Origin: AP-15 sp963845735
GTDB lineage: Bacteria > Pseudomonadota > Alphaproteobacteria > ATCC43930 > CGMCC-115725
Length of the DNA: 64,000 nucleotides
Reading direction: 5' to 3'
NCBI GenBank assembly: GCA_963845735.1
Contig: CAWJTR010000003.1
Coordinates: 1 to 64,000, forward strand
This document shows, in pieces, positions 18,761-28,477 of the stretch (its first letter is position 1; each line of letters opens with the position of its first letter). The notes under the pieces are model-generated. The model saw only the letters and a program-made list of their open reading frames with translations. It made no database searches and was not told where the DNA came from. A program made the translations under genes and the position numbers.

Positions 18761-18973
18761 TCACTCGTCTTCGAGCGTGAACCCGACTTTCAAGATCACC
18801 TGGTAATGCGCGACCTTTCCGTCCTCGACATGGCCGCGAGTCTGTAATACCTCGAACCAGCCGACCTGGCGCAAGGTGCGCGACGCCCGGCCGACGGCGT
18901 TCTGGATCGCCTCCTCGATGCTCTTCTCCGAGGAGCCGGCGACCTCGATGATCCGGTACACATGGTCTGGCAT
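18761..18973 (-). CDS. dodecin flavin-storage protein
   Basis: 70 residues, the standard length. It has the dodecin core HVYRIIEVAGSSEKSIEEAI, the flavin-stacking Trp in RQVGWFEV (Trp39) and GKVAHYQVILKVGF at the end. Dodecins form 12-subunit shells that bind FMN or riboflavin and protect the cell from free flavin. AAAGGAGGACGCAG precedes the ATG. It is convergent with the MFS gene and stands as a single gene. Confidence 0.97.
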   Translation of the reverse strand: MPDHVYRIIEVAGSSEKSIEEAIQNAVGRASRTLRQVGWFEVLQTRGHVEDGKVAHYQVILKVGFTLEDE

Positions 18974-19128
18974 CTGCGTCCTCCTTTGGGGTGCGCCCCG
19001 GTTGATCCCGAGGTAACGCCCGCGCGTCTACTTCGTCCCGCCGAGGCCGAATTTAAAGCCCTGCAGCCCGGCCATCAGCGCGCTATCCTGTCAAGGCGCT
19101 TCGACACCTAAAGCGATGGAGGACCGAA

Positions 19129-19470
19129 ATGGCAGTGACGATGTATCACAACCCGCGCTGCAACACCTCACGCAAGACGCTGGCATTGCTGCGCGAAAAG
19201 GGGGTCGAGCCGGTCATCATCGAGTATTTGAAGACGCCGCCCTCCGCTGCCGAGCTGAAAAAAATCCTCGGCCAACTGAAGATGCCCGCAGCCAAGCTCG
19301 TGCGCAAAAAGGAGGCTGCGGCGGCCGGCATCGACCCGAAGGCGCTCTCCGAAGACGCGCTGATCGCGGCGATGGTCAAGAACCCGATCGTCATCGAGCG
19401 GCCGATCGTGATCTCGGGCGCCAAGGCCGCCCTCGGCCGCCCGCCCGAAGCCGTGCTGTCGGTGGTGTAA
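19129..19470 (+). CDS. arsC: arsenate reductase, glutaredoxin-coupled ArsC family
   Basis: 113 residues with the active-site motif HNPRCNTSRKTL (Cys11) and the anion-binding Arg region ERPIVISGAKAALGRPP. ArsC reduces arsenate to arsenite with glutathione/glutaredoxin. No arsB or arsR lies nearby, so it may be a housekeeping member of the ArsC/Spx/YffB group. ATGGAGGACCGAA gives a good ribosome binding site. Convergent with the SDR gene, eight bases away. Confidence 0.9.
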   Translation: MAVTMYHNPRCNTSRKTLALLREKGVEPVIIEYLKTPPSAAELKKILGQLKMPAAKLVRKKEAAAAGIDPKALSEDALIAAMVKNPIVIERPIVISGAKAALGRPPEAVLSVV

Positions 19471-19477
19471 CGCCTTA

Positions 19478-20287
19478 TTAATCGCGCCGCGTCTTCGCCG
19501 TGTATTCGGCCGCGGGAAAGGTGCCGCCCTGGTAGTGCTCGGCGATCGGATCGGCCGGCTGGCCAGCTTCGGCCGCCAGCACCGCTTCGGCGTAGGGCTC
19601 GGAATCGTCCTGCGGCTTGTAGCCGAGGCGATAGGCGTTTGAATTGTCGTACCACGAGCGCCGGTTGTTCGAGACGCCATAGACGATCTCGTAGCGGACC
19701 TCCGGGTGTTCGAGCCCGATGCGCACGAGCTGGGTCAGGTCGCGCGGGCTGATCCAGATCGACAGCCGCCGCTTGTCGATCGGGCGCGTCCCGAAATTGC
19801 CGATCCGCACGCACAGAAACCCGATCCCGTGCTTATCGGAATAGAGGCTGGCGATCGCCTCGGAAAAGGCCTTGCTGAGCCCGTAGCGGCTGTCCGGCCG
19901 CGGCACGACCCGGTGGTCGATTGTCTGCGCGCGCGGATAGAAGCCGACCGCGTGATTGCTGGTCGCCATGACGATGCGCTGCACGCCCGCGCGCCGCGCC
20001 GCCTCGAACACGTTGTAAACGCCGACGATGTTCGATTGGAGGATCACGTCCCAGGTGTTCTCGCCGGAATTGCCGCCGAGATGGATGATGCCGTCGACCC
20101 CCTCGACCATGCGCTCGACCGCCGCCATGTCGGAGATCTCGGTCTGGTCGACCTCCTCGCCGTCGCGCGCCAGCGCCAGCGCCACCCGATCGGACAGCCG
20201 CAGCACCGGATAAACCCCGCGCAACGTCTCGCGCAGCGACCGCCCAATCCCGCCGCCCGCCCCGGTAATCAGCACCCGATGCATCAT
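19478..20287 (-). CDS. NAD-dependent uronate dehydrogenase-like SDR
   Basis: About 269 residues, an extended SDR. The nucleotide loop is TGAGGGIGRSL and the catalytic Tyr-Lys pair is in DSRYGLSKAFSE. ATSNHAVGFYPR, SWYDNSNAYRLGYKP and YQGGTFP match the pattern I recall for Agrobacterium uronate dehydrogenase (Udh), which oxidises galacturonate or glucuronate to the aldarolactone. The probable start is ATG 20287; a GTG at 20293 overlapping the upstream stop is also possible. It forms a two-gene unit with the CoA-transferase just upstream. The sugar specificity is inferred. Confidence 0.82.
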   Translation of the reverse strand: MMHRVLITGAGGGIGRSLRETLRGVYPVLRLSDRVALALARDGEEVDQTEISDMAAVERMVEGVDGIIHLGGNSGENTWDVILQSNIVGVYNVFEAARRAGVQRIVMATSNHAVGFYPRAQTIDHRVVPRPDSRYGLSKAFSEAIASLYSDKHGIGFLCVRIGNFGTRPIDKRRLSIWISPRDLTQLVRIGLEHPEVRYEIVYGVSNNRRSWYDNSNAYRLGYKPQDDSEPYAEAVLAAEAGQPADPIAEHYQGGTFPAAEYTAKTRRD

Positions 20288-20289
20288 CT

Positions 20290-21716
<1,427 letters not shown>

Positions 21717-21914
21717 TCCCCCGCAGCCTCTGTTTTTCCGGGGCCATCATGCGGCAGGCGCAACGGGTCGGCAACACCGACAAACCGGATTGCGTCGGAT
21801 GCCGCATCACGAAGGCGACTGGTCTCCGCATCAGACCCGGGCCGATCAATTCAGTCTGGCTTAACGGAGGGAAAACCGCGAGACTGACTGTGAACGTCCT
21901 CGTCAGCAGGGACG

Positions 21915-23279
21915 ATGCAAAAAATCCGCTTAAGCGCTTTTGGAGCCGTTATGACAGCCGACAGCCTCGCCCCTACCCTCGTCCGCGCCAAAGCGTCACT
22001 GACGCGGGTCATCGTCGCCGCCTCGCTTGGCAATGCGCTCGAATGGTTCGATTTTCTGCTTTACGGCTATTTCGCGGTGACGATCGCGAAGGTGTTTTTC
22101 CCGACCGGCAACGAAACCGCCTCGTTGCTGCTGAGTTTTGGCACGTTCAGCGTATCGTTTCTGGTGCGCCCCTTTGGCGCGATCCTGATCGGCTCTTACA
22201 CCGATCGCGCCGGCCGCAAAGCCGGGCTCACCCTATCGATCCTGTTGATGGTCATCGGCACAACGATGACGGCGTTGACGCCGGGCTATGCGACGATCGG
22301 GCTCGCGGCGCCGATCCTGATGCTGGTCGCGCGCCTGCTGCAAGGGTTTTCGGTCGGCGGCGAGTTTGGCAGTGCGGTTACCTTTCTCTCTGAACAGACC
22401 AAATCGCGCAAAGGCTTTGTCGCGAGCTGGCAATGGGCCAGCACCGGGATCACGAACTTTCTCGCCTCGGGTTTCGGGCTCATCCTGGCAAGCACGTTGT
22501 CGCCGGCACAGCTCAATGGGTGGGGCTGGCGCATCCCATTCCTGTTCGGCCTCCTGGTCGGCCCCGCCGGTCTCTATATTCGCCGCCGGCTCGACGAGAC
22601 GCCCGAATATGTCGAGATCAAGCCGACCCGCACGCCGGTGCGCGACATGCTGCGGCACAACCCGGTCGAGTTCGTACTGGCGATGGGCGCCTCGGCGATC
22701 TCGAACAGCTCGGCCTACATCATCCTCTACATCCCGACCTATGCGGTCAAAGAACTGCACTTGCCGCAGGCAACCGGATTTACCGCGACATTGGTCGGCG
22801 CCGTCATTCTCGGCATCTTTTCGCCCTTTGCCGGGCACCTCTCCGACAAGTTCGGGCGCGGCGGGCTGCTGCAGGGCACCGCCTGGCTGTTTTTGCTCTC
22901 GACCTACCCGGTGTTCTTTCTGATGGTGGCTTTCCCGTCGCTGACGACCGCGATCTTCGCCGCCGGCTGGCTCAGCCTCGTCAAGGCCGGTTACAGCGGG
23001 GTATTGCCGTCGCAGCTGGCCGAGCTGTATCCGACATCCGTCCGCGGGATCGGCGTGTCATTGAGCTTCGCCGTCGCGGTAACGATGTTTGGCGGGTTTA
23101 CGCCGTTTGTCGCAACCTCGCTGATCGCGATGACCGGCAACAGGCTGTCGCCGAGCTTTTGGATCATGTTCACCGCGGCGCTCAGCATTATCGCACTCGT
23201 CTTTGTGCAGCGGCGCCGCTACCCGCGCGAATATTCGATCAGCCGAGAGGTCGGCAGCGTCCAACAAAGCGCCAATTAG
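21915..23279 (+). CDS. MHS-family metabolite:H+ symporter (MFS)
   Basis: 454 residues, 12 hydrophobic segments. Signatures of the metabolite:H+ symporter group are LGNALEWFDFLLYGYFAVTI, GSYTDRAGRKAGL and LQGFSVGGEFGSA. Such carriers import dicarboxylates, betaine, proline or shikimate. The ATG at 21915 is the first; ATG 21951 is an alternative. It is divergent from the CoA-transferase/uronate dehydrogenase pair, so it may import their substrate. Intact. Confidence 0.93.
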   Translation: MQKIRLSAFGAVMTADSLAPTLVRAKASLTRVIVAASLGNALEWFDFLLYGYFAVTIAKVFFPTGNETASLLLSFGTFSVSFLVRPFGAILIGSYTDRAGRKAGLTLSILLMVIGTTMTALTPGYATIGLAAPILMLVARLLQGFSVGGEFGSAVTFLSEQTKSRKGFVASWQWASTGITNFLASGFGLILASTLSPAQLNGWGWRIPFLFGLLVGPAGLYIRRRLDETPEYVEIKPTRTPVRDMLRHNPVEFVLAMGASAISNSSAYIILYIPTYAVKELHLPQATGFTATLVGAVILGIFSPFAGHLSDKFGRGGLLQGTAWLFLLSTYPVFFLMVAFPSLTTAIFAAGWLSLVKAGYSGVLPSQLAELYPTSVRGIGVSLSFAVAVTMFGGFTPFVATSLIAMTGNRLSPSFWIMFTAALSIIALVFVQRRRYPREYSISREVGSVQQSAN

Positions 23280-23288
23280 CCGACAGCG

Positions 23289-23690
23289 TCAGCGCAAATC
23301 CTGCCCGGCGGCGTCGCCGGCGAGGAAGATGTTCGGCTTCAGGAAGAACGACAGCACCAGCGCGCCATTGGGCGAGCGGGCCATATGCCGGTTGCCTTTG
23401 GGTCGCCAGACATAATCGCCGGCGCGCACCTCGCCCTCGTCATCGACGAGGCTGCCTTCGAGGACAAAGGTCTGCTCGATCTCGACATGCTCGTGCAGGG
23501 CCAATTCGGCCCCGGGCTGCCAGCGGAACAGCGCGGTCAAGAGGCCGGTTTCCGGCTCCTCCATCAGCACCTTCATATCGATGCCGGGGCACGGCGTCGG
23601 CTTCCACGGCAGGCCCTCGACCTCGACATAGCGCGAGGCCAGCGGCCCCAGCATTTCCGCATTTTTCAAAAAGGGCGTGCTGGCGGTCAT
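23289..23690 (-). CDS. cupin-domain protein (ChrR-like)
   Basis: 133 residues, a single cupin barrel. Metal ligands are likely the His/Glu set in ALHEHVEIEQTFVLEG and RHMARSP. WKPTPCPGIDMKVLMEE matches ChrR-type cupins, which bind zinc and act as small-molecule enzymes or anti-sigma partners. The start ATG 23690 follows GAGGCGACG; the longer frame to 23792 lacks support. Convergent with the MHS gene; no sigma factor is adjacent. Confidence 0.82.
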   Translation of the reverse strand: MTASTPFLKNAEMLGPLASRYVEVEGLPWKPTPCPGIDMKVLMEEPETGLLTALFRWQPGAELALHEHVEIEQTFVLEGSLVDDEGEVRAGDYVWRPKGNRHMARSPNGALVLSFFLKPNIFLAGDAAGQDLR

Positions 23691-23957
23691 CGTCGCCTCA
23701 CTCTGATCTGCAGCAGAGGCAATCATAGCGCAAAACTGCGCAGGCAAAACCTGTTGCACAGAAAACCGGCGCGATATCGGCGAAAGAACCACCGGGCTGC
23801 CCGGCGAGATTTCGAGAGTTGTCTTTTTTAGAGCGTCGCAACGTTAACGATACTTTGACGTTTTATCGATTTCAGACACCCTGGCGGAACATGCCCTACA
23901 TAGGCGACAGAAATTTAAATAGCGGGCGACGGCCGAGACGCTGCGAGGACCAAGTCG

Positions 23958-25071
23958 ATGAGACATGGAATTACGAAGCTGTTGATCGCTGCTGCCGCGT
24001 TATTGTCGATTGCGGTGGCCCACCTGGCCGAGGCAAAGCCCGGCGAAGGAGGCGGGGCCGGCCACGGCGCTGGTGGCTGGCATGGTGCCGGTGGCTGGCG
24101 CGGGGCCGGTGGCTGGCACGGCGCTGCTTGGCACGGGGCCGGCGGTTGGCACGGCGGTGCTTGGCACGGGGCCGGGGGCTGGCACGGCGGTGCTTGGCAC
24201 GGGGCCGGGGGCTGGCACGGCAGCAGCTGGCACGGATCCCTCGCCTCGGCTGGAGCCTGGCATGGCGGATGGGACCGATCGGGCTTTGTCGCCGGAGGCG
24301 GCGCGGATTGGTTCCACGCTTGGGGTTGGGGCGGCTGGGGTTGGGGCGGCTGGGGTTGGGGCGCAGGCTTTTGGCCATGGCCTGGTCTGCTGGTCGGTGC
24401 ATCGTTCGGCGTGATCATCGCACCACCGTTGATCATCGCACCGCCGCTGATCTACGCGGCGCCACCGCCAATCGTCCTCGGACTGCCGGCGATAGCTCCG
24501 GCGCCGATCATTGCCGAGCCACCGTCGGTGGCTGCCGCGCGCTCCCTGCGCCCGCGGCCCCGCCACCCATATCGACCGGCGCGCTAATCGGGGCGGCGAC
24601 GCCCCCGCCGATCGTGGTCCTGCCCCCGCCTGAGTCGTCGTTGCGGCAGCGCCACCGCTCATCATATTTGCGCCGCCCGCCTTTGCGCTCTTTATCGGTC
24701 CTCCCGTCTTGACCTTCGCTACCATCGGCCCCGGCTGGTGGAGTGGCGGCTATATCACCGGCGGCTTCGCCGCTGTGGGCGCGGGCGTCGCGGTCGCTCA
24801 TTTTCGCGGACGGGGGTCCGCATTCGCCGCCGTGCCCGTCGGCTTCCACGGCCGGGCGCTCGGGCGCTCTGCTTGGGTCCACCAGGGTTGGGGTGGGCGG
24901 TGGCACGACGCTCGGGCGGGCGCGGGTTTCGGCGGGTGGCACGGTGCCGCCGGTGGGTGGCACGGTGGCGGCGGATGGCTGGTGGCGGGGGCGGCCGGCA
25001 CGGTGGCGGCGGTTGGCACGAGGCCCGGCGGGGACGGCGGCTTTGGCGGCGGCCACGGTTATGGGCGCTGA
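23958..25071 (+). CDS. secreted Trp/His/Gly-repeat protein (several frame breaks)
   Basis: About 370 residues if frames are joined. A clear signal peptide (MRHGITKLLIAAAALLSIAV..AEA) is followed by eight or more WHGxGG/WHGGAWHG units, then a GWGWGG run, a hydrophobic IIAPPLIIAPPLIYAAPPP stretch, and a second domain with GPGWWSGGYITGGF and more GWHG units near the end. The first open frame stops at 24587. Shifts near 24535 and 24640 connect it with the frame that ends at 25071, with probably two more slips inside the last repeats. Many His and Trp residues suggest metal binding or surface exposure; I know no characterised homolog. It is followed 26 bases later by a Spy-like gene. Confidence 0.7.
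24114..24212 (+). repeat. 33-bp tandem repeat, three full copies
   Basis: Copies at 24114-24146, 24147-24179 and 24180-24212, the last two identical, the first with three changes. Degenerate partial units extend on both sides from about 24066 to 24238. Each unit encodes 11 residues, WHGGAWHGAGG. The repeat number can vary by slippage. A further 15-bp repeat (GGTTGGGGCGGCTGG) at about 24325-24365 encodes the GWGGW run. Confidence 0.9.
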
Positions 25072-25096
25072 ACTAGTCGATCCCAGGAGCCAAGTT

Positions 25097-25622
25097 ATGT
25101 TCACCTTGACCAAAATGCGCGGCATCGCCTTGGCGATATCCGTCGTTCCTTCTGTTTGCTTTGCCCAGGCGGGTCGCCACCGGCCGCGATCCCGCCTCCC
25201 GCCGACCTCGACCGCAACACCTCCGGCAGCCTCGCCGGCCGCTGCGCAGCCTGCGCCGCCCGAAATGTCCGCCGCGACCAGAGCCGCCGTCGACCAGCGG
25301 ATCCGCACGCTTGCAATCGCAGCTCGGCATTACCGCGGCGCAGATGCCGCTGTGGTCTGCCTTCGCCCAGACGATGCGCGACAACGCGGCAAGCACGGAT
25401 GCGCTCTTTGCCCGGCGCGCCGGCGACGTGTCAGAGATGAACGCGGTCGACAACATGCATTCCTACGCGCAGATCGCGCGCGCTTATGCCGACAACACCG
25501 AGCACCTCGCGACCGCCTTCGACAGCCTTTACGCGAGCCTGTCGGAGGTCCAGAAACGGGCCGCCGACACGTTGTTTCGACAGCCGGCGATCGCCGCCGC
25601 CAAGCGGCAGCCCCGTCGCTGA
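25097..25622 (+). CDS. Spy/CpxP-like periplasmic protein with LTxxQ-type motif (one frame break)
   Basis: About 174 residues. A signal peptide (MRGIALAISVVPSVCFAQA) and a Pro/Ala linker are followed by a helical domain: LGITAAQMPLWSAFAQTMRD, then SYAQIARAYADNTEHLATAF. This is the alternating pattern of Spy/CpxP-type periplasmic chaperones (LTxxQ family). An extra T near 25315 splits it: the first frame ends after RIRTL and the second begins SQLGITAAQ. It lies just downstream of the WHG-repeat gene on the same strand. A link with envelope stress or metal is inferred from this pairing. Confidence 0.78.
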
Positions 25623-25689
25623 CGCACGGACCGGCCTGGCAATCGGGTGTGGTCTCGGCGATGATGCAGCGGGATTTCTGGAGGAAACG

Positions 25690-26322
25690 ATGGCAAAGGG
25701 CATCCTGATCGCGGCAATGGATTTCTCGGCGGCGCCCGAGGACGAGTTTCACGACTGGTACGATCTCGAACACGTGCCGGAGCGGCTGCGGGTGCCGGGG
25801 TTCATCAACGCGGATCGCTGGATCGGCATCGAGAATCCGAAGGTCTCGATCGCGACCTACGACCTCGACAATGTCGGCGTCCTGCACAGCCCCGCCTATC
25901 TCGCGGTCGGCGGCGACAACGGCTCGCCCTGGACCAAGCGCACCGCCAAGTTCCGCAAGAGCATCCTGCGCTACGAGGGCGAGCAATTGTTTCCCGGCGA
26001 CCGCACCGCGCCGTCCAACGCCGCGGCGTTGATGATGATCGGGATGAACGTAGCCCCCGAGCACGAGCACGAATTCAACGAATGGTACAACACCGAGCAC
26101 GTCCCGGCCTTGGGCTCTGTCCCGGGCGTGGTGTGTGCGCGTCGCTATCGCGGCACCGGCGGTACTCAGCGCTATGTCGCGCTCTACCACCTTGAGGCGC
26201 CCGAAGTGGTGCGCTCGGATGCATGGCGAAAGGCGGCGGACACGCCGTGGACGCAAAAGCTGCGGCCGCATTTCCGCGATCATCTGCGCTTCGACTGCCG
26301 CCGCTACGTGCGCGCGGCGTAG
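25690..26322 (+). CDS. EthD/DUF4286-like protein with two ferredoxin-like repeats
   Basis: 210 residues made of two similar halves: FHDWYDLEHVPERLRVPGF near residue 20 and FNEWYNTEHVPALGSVPGV near 120, each followed by the same R-x-x strand. The conserved (W)Y-x-x-EHVP motif is that of EthD-like dimeric alpha-beta barrels, here duplicated in one chain so that a monomer can form the barrel. GAGGAAACG precedes the ATG at 25690. Function unknown; relatives help degradative pathways. Intact. Confidence 0.82.
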   Translation: MAKGILIAAMDFSAAPEDEFHDWYDLEHVPERLRVPGFINADRWIGIENPKVSIATYDLDNVGVLHSPAYLAVGGDNGSPWTKRTAKFRKSILRYEGEQLFPGDRTAPSNAAALMMIGMNVAPEHEHEFNEWYNTEHVPALGSVPGVVCARRYRGTGGTQRYVALYHLEAPEVVRSDAWRKAADTPWTQKLRPHFRDHLRFDCRRYVRAA

Positions 26323-26471
26323 CCTCCTTCTTTAGTCGGAGTACCACGGCCAATCGTGCGTGTGGGCGCCGGTTTCTTACCCAAGGCAGACTGCCGCCCG
26401 CAGTCTAACGTGCGGACCGGTCAGGTCGCGCCAAGCCGATGTTGATTTGGGCGGCGTGTTTGCTTGAGGTT

Positions 26472-26675
26472 TTATCCCAAGAGCTTTTGGCTAACCGAGC
26501 GCGGAACGCGATGACCTTCAAGCTCCGCCTCGCCGCTCCTGACACCACGATACGGCCTCGGGCCCATCTCTGAACGGTGCCCCGTTTCGGACGACACCCC
26601 GGCTTGCTCGCGGCGCAGTTCCTCCAAGCGTGCTCGGATTATCGCAAAATCGTCAGCTGCGTAGGGTTGGGTCAT
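26472..26675 (-). CDS. small hypothetical protein
   Basis: 67 residues starting MTQPYAADDFAIIRARLEEL, preceded by an excellent ribosome binding site (GCAGGAGGAAACC). The N-terminal 25 residues form a charged helix; the rest is Arg/Ser rich and may be out of frame after a base error. It lies downstream of the DUF2171 gene on the same strand. No function assigned. Confidence 0.55.
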   Translation of the reverse strand: MTQPYAADDFAIIRARLEELRREQAGVSSETGHRSEMGPRPYRGVRSGEAELEGHRVPRSVSQKLLG

Positions 26676-26776
26676 GGTTTCCTCCTGCTCTTGCGAGGCG
26701 ATCAGAGCCCTGACCGCCGCGGACAGCGAGAAGGGCGCGGCCCCATTCGGCCACGCCCTCGTCGCTATGACGGAGG

Positions 26777-27028
26777 TTATCTCCTCCGCGCGGTCCCGCT
26801 TCGTTCGAGCTCCTGCTGGACATCCTGGCTCGACTTGCTCAGCCGGACCGTTTGCCCCTCCACCGAAGCGACCCAATCGAGCGGAACGAAATGATCCCTG
26901 CCGTCCGCCGTGCCTTTCGGAGCGAACTTGATGCGCGAAGATCCGTCGACCCGTTCGACCGAGCCAAGTTGCTGCCCGTCAGAACCGACAATTTGCATGT
27001 GGTCCTTGATCTGCGAAGCCTGAATCAT
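26777..27028 (-). CDS. DUF2171-domain protein
   Basis: 83 residues: MIQASQIKDHMQIVGSDGQQ, then SVERVDGSSRIKF and DHFVPLDWVASVEG. This is the PRC-barrel-like DUF2171 fold found in many alphaproteobacteria, of unknown role and often in stress-related contexts. TTAGGAGGAACTACG before the ATG at 27028 fixes the start over the longer frame. The upstream 257 bases to 27285 are AT-richer than the surroundings and probably hold its promoter. Confidence 0.85.
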   Translation of the reverse strand: MIQASQIKDHMQIVGSDGQQLGSVERVDGSSRIKFAPKGTADGRDHFVPLDWVASVEGQTVRLSKSSQDVQQELERSGTARRR

Positions 27029-27285
27029 CGTAGTTCCTCCTAAGATTGATGACAATGGAGAGCTTGGATATCGCTTTATAGGCGAAGAATAAGTACCAAG
27101 CTCTCTAACATGTCGATACCCCATTGGAACTTTACAGGGCAGAGGAACGCTGAGCGTCGTTTGTGACGACAGTTTGGCCATTATGGTTCAATTCGGTGAA
27201 ATCGACGCTGCGGGCAAACTTGCTGCAAAACTCTTGATATATCATTATGATTAAACGAGATAGCGCTGGTTCCACTGTTAATCCC

Positions 27286-28335
27286 TCACATCAGGAACAC
27301 GCCTTTGCCGGTGGTCTGGGTGTCGAACAGGCGATAGGCTTCTTCGGCCTGGTCGAGCTTCCATTGGTGGGTGAACAGGCGGTCGACATCGACTTTGCGA
27401 TCGACGATGAACTGCGCGCACTCAGCTTGGCCGATCGACGAAAAGGTCCATGAGGCGACGATCGTCAGCTGCTTGCGCAGCATGTCGGGGCTGACGTCGA
27501 TCGTCACGTTGTTGCGTTCGCCGACAAAGCACACCGTGCCCCACACCTTGGCGCTGCGCACCGCGGCGATCCGGCCTTCGGGCTGGCTCGACGTGTCGAG
27601 GGTGTAATCGGCGCCGCCATGGGTCAGATCCTTGATCGCGCCGATCGGGTCGTTCGAGCGCGGGTTTACGGTCTCCCACGCGCCGAATTCCTTGGCCCGC
27701 TCCAGCCGCTCGGGGCTGACATCGAGCGCGATCACGCGCGCGCCCATCGCCGCGGCGAGCTGGGTCGCCGACAGCCCGACCGGCCCCTGGCCGAACAATG
27801 CGATCGTGTCGTTGCCCGAGAGCTTCAACCGGCGCAACGCGCCATAGGCGGTGCCGGTGCCGCACGAGATCGCCGCCCCGGCCGCGAACGACAACTCGTC
27901 ATGCAACGGCACGATGGTGAAGGCCGGCACCTTCAGATAGCGCGCGTGTCCGCCATGCGCGTTGTTGCCGTAAACCAGGACCGGCTCCTCCTGGCACAGC
28001 TGCGACCAGCCCGAGCGGCAGTGGTTGCACACGGTGCAGCCCTTGTAATGGTGCACCATGACCCGCTGGCCGACCTTGGCCTGCTTGTCGCTGACCCCGG
28101 ACCCGATCGCGGCGACGATGCCGCAAGGCTCGTGCCCGCCGATGACCGGGTTGGGGTTGACCGGCAATCCGCCGATCGAGGCGCCGCCCGATTTCGGGCG
28201 GCGGTACTGGTGCAGGTCGCTGCCGCACATGCCCGACGCCTTCATTTCGACGACGACCTCACCCGGCCCCGGCGTCGGGTCCGGGAATTCCATAAATTCG
28301 ATTTCACGCTCGCCTGTGAAGACTACGCCGCGCAT
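27286..28335 (-). CDS. zinc-dependent alcohol dehydrogenase (MDR family)
   Basis: 349 residues. Catalytic zinc region MCGSDLHQYRRP and GGHEPCGIV; structural zinc loop GCTVCNHCRSGWSQLC with four Cys; NAD(P)-binding ALFGQGPVGLSATQLA. Oxidises a secondary alcohol or polyol. The ATG at 28335 follows GAGGGAGCG. Divergent from the amidase. Intact; the exact substrate cannot be read. Confidence 0.93.
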   Translation of the reverse strand: MRGVVFTGEREIEFMEFPDPTPGPGEVVVEMKASGMCGSDLHQYRRPKSGGASIGGLPVNPNPVIGGHEPCGIVAAIGSGVSDKQAKVGQRVMVHHYKGCTVCNHCRSGWSQLCQEEPVLVYGNNAHGGHARYLKVPAFTIVPLHDELSFAAGAAISCGTGTAYGALRRLKLSGNDTIALFGQGPVGLSATQLAAAMGARVIALDVSPERLERAKEFGAWETVNPRSNDPIGAIKDLTHGGADYTLDTSSQPEGRIAAVRSAKVWGTVCFVGERNNVTIDVSPDMLRKQLTIVASWTFSSIGQAECAQFIVDRKVDVDRLFTHQWKLDQAEEAYRLFDTQTTGKGVFLM

Positions 28336-28477
28336 CGCTCCCTCCGCTTACTTGCTGCCAAGCTCGATGCCGAGCCTACGCCCTTTCGCCGTCGTCTGGT
28401 ATCGTGGGTTAGGCACGGTCTGAGATCCGCCTCGGACGCGAGATATGCCGAATATCCCAACGGCAGCTGGAGGAAGC

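Noticed and set aside
19028..19075. 15-codon reverse ORF MAGLQGFKFGLGGTK
   Set aside because: It looks like the end of a protein but has no upstream frame or ribosome site; too short to support.
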